From Lachnospiraceae bacterium (GTDB lineage: Bacteria; Bacillota; Clostridia; Lachnospirales; Lachnospiraceae), in contig JAQXZD010000022.1 in NCBI GenBank assembly GCA_029227035.1, positions 1 through 35,087 on the forward strand: DNA of 35,087 bases, given 5' to 3'. Position numbers and translations under genes: made by a program. This document shows, piece after piece, positions 1 through 7,544 of the stretch (within the stretch, counting starts at the first letter, position 1; every line of letters starts with the position of its first letter). The notes under the pieces were generated by a model, which did not search any database, had not been told where the DNA came from, and saw only the letters and a list, made by a program, of their open reading frames with translations.

Positions 1-2
1 AC

Positions 3-59
3 CGGTTAGATGGAAGATACAACGGAATAACACCAACCTCTTTTATATCTGAATTTTGA
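3..59 (+). CDS. 3' end of an unidentified gene (partial)
   Basis: One frame is open from the window edge to a TGA at 57-59 and reads as a plausible protein C-terminus ending TPTSFISEF. A GC-rich hairpin follows 7 nt later, as expected after a gene end. Only 18 codons are visible, so no family can be named. The paired direct repeats just downstream would suit the last gene of an integrative element, but that is inference from context. Confidence 0.3.
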   Translation, partial: RLDGRYNGITPTSFISEF

Positions 60-66
60 CACACCA

Positions 67-84
67 CCCCGGAGAAATCCGGGG
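67..84 (+). terminator. GC-rich hairpin after the partial gene
   Basis: CCCCGGA (67-73) pairs perfectly with TCCGGGG (78-84) across a GAAA tetraloop. The following stretch GGATATTTTAA is only moderately T-rich, so termination strength is uncertain. Confidence 0.5.
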
Positions 85-88
85 GATA

Positions 89-340
89 TTTTAACCCCAT
101 TTTTAACCCATTTCAAAAAAGCATGACGAAATCAGACGAAACAATAACAGCACACGCAGGGGCGGGGATATTATAAAAAACACTTTCTGAGAGATAGACG
201 AAACTAGACGAAAACCGCACTAAACTAATCCCGACGATGAAGTCCATCGACAAGTAGGAATGCCCTAAAATCAAGGGTTTACGGGCTTGCGTATACAAAA
301 ATGTACGATTAGTCAGGGCGGTTGACCAATTTTTGACCAA
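89..340. repeat. cluster of paired short direct repeats (possible recombinase arm-type sites)
   Basis: Four pairs of short direct repeats with helical-turn spacing lie here. TTTTAACCC is at 89-97 and 101-109 (period 12). GACGAAA is at 125-131 and 135-141 (period 10) and again at 197-203 and 207-213 (period 10). TTGACCAA is at 322-329 and 333-340 (period 11). The region has no convincing gene; a minus-strand ORF at 113-340 has no recognisable domain. Such pairs are usual for arm-type sites of tyrosine recombinases near attachment sites or for cooperative DNA-binding proteins. No integrase is present in the window, so the role is inferred. Confidence 0.45.
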
Positions 341-421
341 GAAAAGTTATAGTCAAATAAACATGTTTAAGCTTAAATAAAGATTGCATTTGTCTGAAAC
401 TTAATAGAAATAGCATTGCTT

Positions 422-463
422 AGAGGATATTTTCTAAAGAAATTTAGAAAATGTCCTCTTTTT
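422..463 (+). terminator. strong intrinsic terminator
   Basis: A 17-bp stem (422-438 with 443-459, one G-T wobble) closes on a GAAA loop and runs into TTTTT. It insulates the starch-locus promoter, whose -35 box begins 2 nt later, from upstream transcription. Confidence 0.85.
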
Positions 464-464
464 G

Positions 465-493
465 TTGACATCTGTTATAAGAAGTGTTACAAT
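465..493 (+). promoter_or_regulatory. sigma-A promoter of the lipoprotein gene
   Basis: TTGACA (465-470), a 17-nt spacer and TACAAT (488-493) form a near-consensus promoter. The transcript would carry a leader of roughly 190 nt before the ATG at 693. The first LacI-type operator (503-517) covers the expected start site, so repression by steric block is likely. Confidence 0.8.
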
Positions 494-502
494 AAACTTA
501 AG

Positions 503-517
503 TTAATCGTTTAAGCA
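503..517 (+). promoter_or_regulatory. LacI-family operator O1
   Basis: TTAATCGTTTAAGCA contains the LacI-type core TTAA-N-CG-N-TTAA around a central CG. It overlaps the expected transcription start. An exact inverted copy lies at 612-626. The LacI regulator encoded at 1934-2731 is the obvious candidate ligand; this is inference. Confidence 0.65.
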
Positions 518-548
518 AGCCGAACAGAAGGGGTGAGTTGCTTCATAG

Positions 549-574
549 AAAAGGGCTTTGAGAAGAGCTTTTTT
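549..574 (+). other. weak hairpin followed by U-rich tail in the leader
   Basis: AAAAGGGCT (549-557) can pair with AGCTTTTTT (566-574) using two G-T pairs and an 8-nt loop. It lies between the two operators. It could act as a weak terminator or attenuator, but the stem is marginal. Confidence 0.25.
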
Positions 575-611
575 ACGAAAAGATGTTTGGTCTGCTTTTT
601 TCTTAACTTAA

Positions 612-626
612 TGCTTAAACGATTAA
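612..626 (-). promoter_or_regulatory. LacI-family operator O2 (inverted copy of O1)
   Basis: TGCTTAAACGATTAA is the exact reverse complement of 503-517, with 94 nt between the two sites. Two operators at this distance suit looping by a tetrameric regulator or a roadblock to transcription inside the leader. Confidence 0.6.
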
Positions 627-692
627 ACACAAATAGGAACCTGTGAAAATTTTTCACAAACACTTAAAATTTAAGGTAAAGGAGAAGAAATT

Positions 693-1847
693 ATGAGAAG
701 AAAAAAGGTGGCAATTTTATTGCTGACAGCAATTGTATTAGCGGGGGGAGTAATAGGGATTGCAGGATGTGGAACAACAGAAACACAGCAGGAAGAGACA
801 GAAGCAGCAGACCAGAAAGTGGCAGAAGTCTGTACCGTTACTTTTTATGATGCAGACGGAACAACCGTATTAAACACGGTAGAAGTGGAAAATGGTGGCT
901 TGGTAGAAGAATATGTACCGGAAAAAGATGGCTATACATTTGCAGGCTGGTATGCAACACCACAGATGAGTCACAAGTTTGACTTTACACAGGCAATTAC
1001 AGGAGATACAGAACTTTTTGCAGGATTTGTCTCCTATGTGGAAGACACTAGAAGCTATTCCATCGTAGGAAGTGGAACAAGTCCGGTGCTCCTAGAGTCT
1101 AACTGGGGTAAGACGATTGGAGAAGCACAGACCATGACCAAAGAAGATGTGGATGGTGAAAATGTTTATACCATCACATTGGACTTAGAAGAGGGAGATG
1201 AATTCCAGTTTGCCATTGACTCTAGCTGGAATGACCAGAGAGGATATGGTTATCTTGATACCATTTCTTTAGACGGAACGGATTATTTCCAGAACTCAGG
1301 AAGCCTTGGGGAAGCCAGTACAAAGCGTTCTAACATAAAGTGTGCAGTAGCAGGAAACTATACATTCACACTGACAACTTATCCGGGAGAGGATGAGTAC
1401 GAGACAGATAATGCAAATTATTCTGAGAAAAACAAAGAGGCATTTAACATTAACCCATATGATGTGATTACCTGGACTTATAACGGCGAGAGTATTTCAA
1501 GTGGAGAAGAAAAGCAGGTAAATTACTACATAAAGGGAGCAGAAATCACCGGATGGGAAGATGTTTATTCTGATGAAACAAAATTTGTGGAAAAAGATGG
1601 AATCTACACATTGACCGTTGATTTAACAGAGGGGGATGAATTCATGTTTACTTCCATGGTAACCGTGGGAGAAAACAGCAGTGTCGGAACAGAATACATT
1701 CGTTATACCAATATTGCAGAAGATGACACAGAAAGTCTTGGATGTGTAACAGGAACAGAGAGTGCAAACCTTGTGGCAAAACAGGCAGGAAGTTATACCT
1801 TCACTTATGATCCGGCAACTCAGATTTTAACAGTATCCTTTGAATAA
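693..1847 (+). CDS. surface lipoprotein with InlB-type repeat and two carbohydrate-binding-like modules
   Basis: The product is 384 aa. It starts with a lipoprotein signal: KK near the N-terminus, a hydrophobic stretch and lipobox IAGC with Cys26. Residues about 46-112 form a Listeria-Bacteroides (InlB B-type, Flg_new) repeat ending in GYTFAGWY and a phenylalanine-rich tail. Two related modules follow, about 120-245 and 255-384, each with a segment of the form YTxTxDLxEGDEFxF and a closing YTFT strand. They resemble SusE/SusF-like or CBM starch-binding sandwiches, so they look like an internal duplication. AAAGGAG (678-684) supports the start. The locus (GH13 amylase, MalEFG, LacI) suggests the protein captures starch or maltodextrin at the cell surface. 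The carbohydrate-binding assignment is inferred from pattern, not from a profile search. Confidence 0.75.
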   Translation: MRRKKVAILLLTAIVLAGGVIGIAGCGTTETQQEETEAADQKVAEVCTVTFYDADGTTVLNTVEVENGGLVEEYVPEKDGYTFAGWYATPQMSHKFDFTQAITGDTELFAGFVSYVEDTRSYSIVGSGTSPVLLESNWGKTIGEAQTMTKEDVDGENVYTITLDLEEGDEFQFAIDSSWNDQRGYGYLDTISLDGTDYFQNSGSLGEASTKRSNIKCAVAGNYTFTLTTYPGEDEYETDNANYSEKNKEAFNINPYDVITWTYNGESISSGEEKQVNYYIKGAEITGWEDVYSDETKFVEKDGIYTLTVDLTEGDEFMFTSMVTVGENSSVGTEYIRYTNIAEDDTESLGCVTGTESANLVAKQAGSYTFTYDPATQILTVSFE

Positions 1848-1869
1848 AAAGTGCCGCAGATGCGACACT
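1845..1869 (-). terminator. terminator for the lacI-type gene (minus strand)
   Basis: Read on the minus strand, AGTGTCGC (1869-1862) pairs with GCGGCACT (1857-1850), with one G-T pair and a 4-nt loop, and runs into TTTTTATTC. It lies 65 nt beyond the stop of the minus-strand regulator and overlaps the stop codon of the convergent lipoprotein gene. Confidence 0.6.
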
Positions 1870-1892
1870 CCTTAAAAATGTGTTGCGTTTTC
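1862..1892 (+). terminator. plus-strand terminator after the lipoprotein gene
   Basis: GCGACAC (1862-1868) pairs with GTGTTGC (1880-1886), with one wobble and an 11-nt loop, and is followed by GTTTTCCTTT. It shares bases with the minus-strand terminator, so the convergent gene pair uses one compact element for both directions. Confidence 0.5.
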
Positions 1893-1933
1893 CTTTGAAA
1901 AATCGGATATAACAATAGAATCGAAAACGCAAT

Positions 1934-2731
1934 TTATACCAGCACATCATGTTGCTCAATTGGAACTCGCTGCAGGGCATATTCAATGCTTTGCAGCAGA
2001 GCTTCCGCTTTTGCCCAGGAGATGGCAGGAGCAAAATAGACATGGTTATTTTGCTCTAAAAGGGTATGCAGTGTGTCATCTACGACAACGAGGTTTTCAC
2101 CTTGCAAATTAGCGACATCTGAAAAGTCATGAAGATAGCAGATGTCGGAAAAAATGGAGGAGAGATAGGTCACACGCTCTTGATTTTGGGTTTCTAAGAT
2201 TGCCAGTTTGAAAGGTTCTCCGTGAAAAAATGCAGCAGCATCTTTTTCGATTTTCTTGTAATCAGAATTAATCTGAAAGAAAAGAGGGTCATGAATCATA
2301 CAATCTAAGGCAACCAGAGGAATAAAATTACAATCGCCGATTTTTCGGAAATAGTCAGAGGAAATATCGTAGCAGACAATGGCGTCTGCGTGGTCGAATT
2401 TTTCCGTGCAATTTTCACTTAAATAAATCAAATCATAATTTCTTTCATGAAGAAATTTGGATAAGAAATGAATAAAATGCAGTTGTTCTGCGTTTTTTAA
2501 AATGGATACATCAGGGGACAGATAGAGGGCAATCATGTGATTTCGATTCGTTGCAAGTGCCTTTGCAGACTGATTCGGAGTGTAGTTTAACAGGTTGATA
2601 ACCTGTAAGACTTTTTTCCGGGTATTCTCGCTAATTCGCATGTCGGTGCGATTATTTACCACATAAGAAACCGTGGCAACAGAGACACCGGCTTCACGTG
2701 CAACGTCTTTAATCGTAACTTTTTGATTCAT
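1934..2731 (-). CDS. LacI-family transcriptional regulator of the starch locus (short form)
   Basis: The product is 265 aa from the chosen ATG, which has GGGAGG at proper distance; an upstream in-frame ATG at 2764 lacks a site. The N-terminus is a typical LacI helix-turn-helix (VTIKDVAREAGVSVATVSYV) with hinge helix LNYTPNQSAKALAT. The effector-binding part is shorter than the usual 270 or so residues and the family is normally 330-340 aa, so the second half of the periplasmic-binding fold is reduced. The gene is divergent from the amylase operon and convergent with the lipoprotein gene. It probably responds to a maltodextrin and binds the inverted operators at 503-517 and 612-626; both points are inferred. 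Confidence 0.85.
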   Translation of the reverse strand: MNQKVTIKDVAREAGVSVATVSYVVNNRTDMRISENTRKKVLQVINLLNYTPNQSAKALATNRNHMIALYLSPDVSILKNAEQLHFIHFLSKFLHERNYDLIYLSENCTEKFDHADAIVCYDISSDYFRKIGDCNFIPLVALDCMIHDPLFFQINSDYKKIEKDAAAFFHGEPFKLAILETQNQERVTYLSSIFSDICYLHDFSDVANLQGENLVVVDDTLHTLLEQNNHVYFAPAISWAKAEALLQSIEYALQRVPIEQHDVLV

Positions 2732-2794
2732 GATTGATTCCTCCCTGTGAAAATAACTTTTCATAACTGATTAGTTTCTTTTTTCAATGTACTT

Positions 2795-2823
2795 GTTATA
2801 AAGAATTTTTGAATATTTGTCAA
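2795..2823 (-). promoter_or_regulatory. promoter of the lacI-type gene
   Basis: On the minus strand TTGACA (2823-2818), a 17-nt spacer and TATAAC (2800-2795) form a near-consensus promoter about 65 nt upstream of the ATG. It overlaps the divergent amylase promoter. A 7-bp inverted repeat TTGTTAT/ATAACAA (2793-2799 and 2823-2829) frames the shared region. Confidence 0.7.
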
Positions 2824-2837
2824 TAACAAAATACAAC
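2809..2837 (+). promoter_or_regulatory. promoter of the amylase-malEFG operon
   Basis: TTGAAT (2809-2814), a 17-nt spacer and TACAAC (2832-2837) precede the GH13 gene. It overlaps the divergent lacI promoter, so the two may compete for polymerase. No copy of the TTAA-CG-TTAA operator was seen here. Confidence 0.5.
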
Positions 2838-2864
2838 TACAAAAATAATTAAAGGATGGATATT

Positions 2865-4643
2865 ATGAACGAACATGCTATTTTACATATCCCGGATTCC
2901 CGTTATTGTTTTGCAACAGCCGAGAAAGAATTGGTTCTGCGTTTACGGATGGCGCGGGAAGATGAGGATGCAAATGTATATTTAATTTATGCACAGAAAT
3001 ACGATTTCTCACTGAGACGTCAGAAACTCAAGATGGAAATCAGCTATAGCGACAGGCTTTATCATTTTTATGAAGTGAAGTTAAAGCTGGAAGATGTAAG
3101 ATTTGCGTACATTTTTCAAATCGAACAAGAAGGAGAAACCTATTACTTCAGTGAGGATGGAATTACCAAAACCTATTGTTTTGAAGAAGGGTTTTACAAC
3201 TTTTTCCAGATGCCATATATTAACAAAAACGATGTGTTAGAAGTTGTGGGCTGGATGAGGGATGCAGTTTTCTATCAGATTTTTGTAGAACGCTTTGCAC
3301 GTGGAAATACAACAAAAGATACGTCCTACATTGACATGGAGTGGGGAGGCGTTCCGACACCAAAAAATTTTGCGGGTGGTGATCTGAGAGGAATCATTGA
3401 GAAGCTCGATTACTTAAAAGAACTTGGTATTACGGCAATTTATTTAACGCCAATTTTTCGATCCATTTCAAATCACAAATATGATATTATGGACTACATG
3501 CAGGTAGATTCACAGTTTGGCAGCAAGGAAGATTTAATAGAGTTGGTAGAGAAAGCTCATGAAAAAGGGATGCGGATTGTTCTGGATGCAGTATTTAACC
3601 ATTGCAGTATGCAGTTAAAACAATTTGAGGATGTTTTAGAAAAGGGAAGAGATTCCAAGTATTATGATTGGTTTTTGATTGAGGGAGACTTCCCGGATCC
3701 TGAAAAAGGAAATTATGAATGTTTTGCGGCCTGTACGTACATGCCAAAATTCAATACCGCCAATCAGGAGGTACAGGATTTTCTAATAAAGGTTGCACGT
3801 TACTGGATAGAGGAAGCTGACATTGACGGATGGAGACTTGATGTATCGGATGAAGTTTCCCATGTATTCTGGAGAAGATTTCGTCAGGAAGTGAAATCTT
3901 TAAAACCGGATTGTGTGATTATCGGTGAGAACTGGCATGACGCATATCCGTATCTGATGGGAGATCAGTTTGACAGCATTATGAACTATTCGTTTACCAA
4001 GGCTTGCCTGGATTATTTCGCAAAAGGTGAATTTAGTGCAAAGCAGATGTCAGAAAAGTTAAATAGTAACCTGATGCGTAATCTGGAACAGGTCAATGAT
4101 ATGATGCTGAATTTGTTAGATTCACATGATACGCACCGCTTTTTTACTGAAGTGGGAAAGAATAAAGAAAAGCTACTGGCGGCAATTGCGTTGGAGATGG
4201 TATTCCCGGGTGCCCCATGCCTTTATTACGGAACAGAACTCTGTATGGAAGGCGGTTATGATCCGGATTCCCGCAGATGTTTTCCTTGGAATCAAAAAGA
4301 ATGGGATTATGATTTTCTTGCAAAAGTAAAAGAGCTGATTGCTTTAAGAAAAAAGAAAGAAATTGCGTATGGTGCGGTGCGTATTGGTGCAAAAAATGGA
4401 ATGCTATGCGTAGAACGGCGTCTTGGGGAAGAAGCAATTGCAGCGCAGTTAAAGCCTGCGGGAAGTGAGGCAGGTGTAGCACAGATTAAGCCTCGAGAAA
4501 AGGAAGCAAGTAGTATTCGCCTCTGGATTAACCTCACGGAAAATGCGGTAGAGCTGCCAGAAAAAGCCGGTAGAACGATTTTAGCATCCAATCGTTTGGA
4601 AGGAACAAAAATAAATCAAAATGGATTTGCAGTTGTAATGTAA
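2865..4643 (+). CDS. intracellular GH13_20 amylase (neopullulanase / cyclomaltodextrinase type)
   Basis: The product is 592 aa from ATG 2865; an in-frame ATG at 2856 lies inside the AAAGGATGG ribosome site and is less likely. No signal peptide is present, so it acts in the cytoplasm on imported maltodextrins or cyclodextrins. Residues about 1-115 are a CBM34-like N-terminal module, then a GH13 barrel. Conserved regions are visible: DAVFNH (about 241-246), GWRLDV with nucleophile Asp326, GENW with acid/base Glu355, and LDSHDTHRF with transition-state Asp422. The C-terminal domain carries an odd charged segment between the barrel and the last beta strands (about residues 525-550). It heads an operon with malE-malF-malG. 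Confidence 0.9.
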   Translation: MNEHAILHIPDSRYCFATAEKELVLRLRMAREDEDANVYLIYAQKYDFSLRRQKLKMEISYSDRLYHFYEVKLKLEDVRFAYIFQIEQEGETYYFSEDGITKTYCFEEGFYNFFQMPYINKNDVLEVVGWMRDAVFYQIFVERFARGNTTKDTSYIDMEWGGVPTPKNFAGGDLRGIIEKLDYLKELGITAIYLTPIFRSISNHKYDIMDYMQVDSQFGSKEDLIELVEKAHEKGMRIVLDAVFNHCSMQLKQFEDVLEKGRDSKYYDWFLIEGDFPDPEKGNYECFAACTYMPKFNTANQEVQDFLIKVARYWIEEADIDGWRLDVSDEVSHVFWRRFRQEVKSLKPDCVIIGENWHDAYPYLMGDQFDSIMNYSFTKACLDYFAKGEFSAKQMSEKLNSNLMRNLEQVNDMMLNLLDSHDTHRFFTEVGKNKEKLLAAIALEMVFPGAPCLYYGTELCMEGGYDPDSRRCFPWNQKEWDYDFLAKVKELIALRKKKEIAYGAVRIGAKNGMLCVERRLGEEAIAAQLKPAGSEAGVAQIKPREKEASSIRLWINLTENAVELPEKAGRTILASNRLEGTKINQNGFAVVM

Positions 4644-4701
4644 CAGATGTAACAGTAAAGAAAAAATGGGTTACCACAAGGGATGTATTGTGGAGAAAGG
4701 T

Positions 4702-6186
4702 ATGGTGGTCAGAATGAAAAGAAGAAAAATCGCACTAGCAATGGCAATGATGCTTTGTGTGGGTCAGTTGGCAGGTTGTGGGGATGCAGCGGACACCTCA
4801 GGAGGTACAGAAAGCAGCGCAGGTCAGACATCGACGGCAAGCAGTGTTTTTACTGGCGAATTGGAAGAAAATGTAACAATTCAGGTATTAGAGAATGACA
4901 CTGCAATTTCCAAAGGGTACTTTGAAGAGTTAATCAACGCGTTTAACGAAACATATGCAGAGTATGGAATTACTGCGGTAGACGCTAACATGGATCAGTA
5001 TCTAGATTTGGCAAATGATGGCCCTTACGGATATGGACCGGATGTTTTGTATCAGGCAAATGACATTATTATGCAGTATGCAACCGGAAAGCACATTTAT
5101 CCGCTTCCGGTAGAAAAGTTAGAGTGTTATGACTCTATTCCGGAAGCAGCATGGAATGCTTACAAAACAGAAGTGGATGGAACAACTTACTACTGTGGAG
5201 TTCCGGTAAATGTGCAGGCACCAATGCTTTATTATCGAACAGACTTGCTTCCGGAAGACTGGAAAACAACTTGGGATGACAACGGAAATCAAATTCCGGA
5301 TATGATTGAAAACTGGAATGATATGTATGCTTTCTCAGTGGAAAGACATGGAGAAGACAGTTCTAAATATGGCTATATGAAATCTCTCTATGACGTTTAC
5401 TTTTCCAGCGGATTTTTGTTCTCTTACGGAGGATATGTGTTTGGCTCTGACAATACAGACCCGTCTGATGTTGGATTTTCCAAAGGAGAGGCAGAAAAAG
5501 GAGCGTGGGTTTTACAGCAGCTTGCAGGAGTTATGAATGAGGAATGTATTGATGACACAATTACGACAAATGCTTACAGTAAATTAGCAGACGGAACTTA
5601 TTTTGCCACGATTTCTACACCTGATGTATATTCTACGTTTTTGGATGAATTAGTAGCACAGTATGAAAGCGAGGGAATGAGTGCGATAGAATCAGAGGAA
5701 AAAGCAAAAGAAAATTTGGTAATGACAACACTACCGCAGCTTCCGGTGAGTGGAGATTTAACAGAGGAAAATCCAGAATTAGTTGATAGTAAGGCAATGG
5801 GGGGTGTCAATGGATATGCCATTAGTGCATACACAAAATATCCGAATGCTTGTCTTGCATTTATTGATTTTGCAACCAGCTATGACATGATGGTCACAAG
5901 AAGTGAGATGCTTGGAGTCGCACCGGCTAGAGAAGATGCAGCAGAGACTGCAGGTGGAACATCCGAGCTTCTTTACGAAAGTTTAGAAAATGGAAATATC
6001 AGCTTAATGCCGTCTATTCAGGAAGTTTCACAGATATGGACACCGGGACAAACTTTCTTTACGGATTTAGCGAAGGATGCTTTTAGGGATGAGAGTGAGA
6101 GAAAATATAAAGACCTTGCGTCTTTGAAAGCAGGTTTGGAAGAAGTCGACCAGCAGATTTATGATGCAATTTTTACATTAAAATAG
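4702..6186 (+). CDS. malE: maltodextrin ABC transporter, substrate-binding lipoprotein
   Basis: This is a family 1 extracellular solute-binding protein of 494 aa from ATG 4702, chosen because GGAG (4692-4695) sits 6 nt upstream. ATG 4714 is also possible; the in-frame ATG 4666 has no site. The signal has MKRRK, a hydrophobic core and lipobox LAGC. The mature start is a Ser/Thr-rich linker, followed by ITVQVLEN-like family features. It lies 58 nt after the amylase and just before two permeases with EAA loops, so it should capture maltodextrin for MalFG. No ATPase gene is in the operon; a shared MsmK/MalK-type ATPase elsewhere in the genome is the usual arrangement in Firmicutes. Confidence 0.88.
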   Translation: MVVRMKRRKIALAMAMMLCVGQLAGCGDAADTSGGTESSAGQTSTASSVFTGELEENVTIQVLENDTAISKGYFEELINAFNETYAEYGITAVDANMDQYLDLANDGPYGYGPDVLYQANDIIMQYATGKHIYPLPVEKLECYDSIPEAAWNAYKTEVDGTTYYCGVPVNVQAPMLYYRTDLLPEDWKTTWDDNGNQIPDMIENWNDMYAFSVERHGEDSSKYGYMKSLYDVYFSSGFLFSYGGYVFGSDNTDPSDVGFSKGEAEKGAWVLQQLAGVMNEECIDDTITTNAYSKLADGTYFATISTPDVYSTFLDELVAQYESEGMSAIESEEKAKENLVMTTLPQLPVSGDLTEENPELVDSKAMGGVNGYAISAYTKYPNACLAFIDFATSYDMMVTRSEMLGVAPAREDAAETAGGTSELLYESLENGNISLMPSIQEVSQIWTPGQTFFTDLAKDAFRDESERKYKDLASLKAGLEEVDQQIYDAIFTLK

Positions 6187-6224
6187 TTAAGACACAAATA
6201 GTAGTGCGGAAGTGGGTGATCGTG

Positions 6225-7544
6225 TTGAAGCAAAAAATAAAAAAGTTTGGAGAATGTTGCCGTGACAGTAGTTGGCAGGTTAGACTGTCGGCTGTTTTCA
6301 TGGGAGGGGGGCAAATCTGTTATGGAAGACCGGCAAAGGGCATTTTGTTGCTGTTTGCAGAGATTAGCATTCTTACTTATTTCATTACCAGAGGATGGCG
6401 TGATATACAGGGATTTTTTACCTTGGGAACACAAAAAGGAGATGCATGGCTTGGCATAGAAGGAGATAATTCCGTTGTTATGCTTTTGATGGGAATCTTT
6501 GCATGGATTGTAATTGGTGTGTTTATCGCACTTTACAGATTAAATCTGAAAGATGTCTATCATATGCAAAAAAGAAAAGAGCAGGGAAAGCAGTTATTGA
6601 CTTTCAGGGAAGAAGCGGCACAGCTTTTAGATAAAAAATTCTATGTAACGGTACTGGTTCTTCCAGTGATTGGAGTCTGTATTTTTAACATTCTTCCAAT
6701 TGTGTTTATGATTTTAATCGCATTTACCAATTATGGAGGCGATATTGTACCACCGGAACTTGTTGACTGGGTAGGATTTGATAATTTTAAGAAACTTGCG
6801 ACGCTTTCACAATTTGCACCTACCTTTTTTAAGATTCTTGGCTGGAACCTTGTATGGGCATTTATTTCGACTGTACTGAATTATTTTGCAGGACTTGGAC
6901 TGGCACTCCTGCTGGATAAGAAGTGTGTTAAAGGAAAGGCATTCTGGCGTGCTTTTCCAATTCTTGCTTATGCGATTCCCGGTTTCATCACGCTGATGGC
7001 ATTCAAATTTATGTTTTCTTATGGTGGACCTATAAATCAGATGATTGTGGCAAACGGAGGAACGGCCATTGGTTTTCTGGATTTGGATGCGAAGTGGACA
7101 GCAAGACTAATTGGCTTTTTGGTAAACTGCTGGATTAGTGTTCCATCTATTATGCTGCTTGCGACGGGGTACCTTTCGAACCGTGATGTTACTCTTTACG
7201 AGGCAGCGCGAATTGATGGGGCAAGTAGATGGAAACAGTTTCAGAAGATTACAATGCCATTTATGCTTTTTTCAACAACACCGGTTCTTTTAGGACAGTT
7301 TACCGGAAATTTCAATAACTTTGGAATTTTCTACTTTTTGAGGGGCGGCTTATACTTGGATGGTTATTTTCTTGCGAGTGATACCGATTTGCTGATTAAC
7401 TGGCTTTATAACCTTTCAATTGATAATAATTATTATTGTATTGGGGCAGCAATCAGCCTTATCATTTTTATGATTACGTCAGTTATTTCACTTATGGTTT
7501 ACATAAAATCACCATCCTATCGGGAGGAGGACACATTTCAATGA
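6225..7544 (+). CDS. malF: maltodextrin ABC transporter permease (MalF type)
   Basis: Multi-pass membrane protein of about 440 aa. It begins with an extra N-terminal membrane segment pair (residues about 20-110) as in MalF relatives with long N-termini. It then has the BPD_transp_1 domain with the cytoplasmic EAA loop YEAARIDGASRWKQFQKI near residues 325-342. The start is uncertain. GTG 6204 has no site upstream, whereas TTG 6225 follows GGGTGATC (6214-6221); GTG 6222 is also possible. It overlaps malG by an ATGA junction, so the two subunits are translationally coupled. Confidence 0.88.
   Translation: MKQKIKKFGECCRDSSWQVRLSAVFMGGGQICYGRPAKGILLLFAEISILTYFITRGWRDIQGFFTLGTQKGDAWLGIEGDNSVVMLLMGIFAWIVIGVFIALYRLNLKDVYHMQKRKEQGKQLLTFREEAAQLLDKKFYVTVLVLPVIGVCIFNILPIVFMILIAFTNYGGDIVPPELVDWVGFDNFKKLATLSQFAPTFFKILGWNLVWAFISTVLNYFAGLGLALLLDKKCVKGKAFWRAFPILAYAIPGFITLMAFKFMFSYGGPINQMIVANGGTAIGFLDLDAKWTARLIGFLVNCWISVPSIMLLATGYLSNRDVTLYEAARIDGASRWKQFQKITMPFMLFSTTPVLLGQFTGNFNNFGIFYFLRGGLYLDGYFLASDTDLLINWLYNLSIDNNYYCIGAAISLIIFMITSVISLMVYIKSPSYREEDTFQ

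Noticed and set aside
113-340. 75-aa minus-strand ORF in the left repeat region
   Set aside because: No ribosome site, no recognisable domain, and its length is explained by repeat-rich non-coding DNA; the direct-repeat pairs are the stronger signal.
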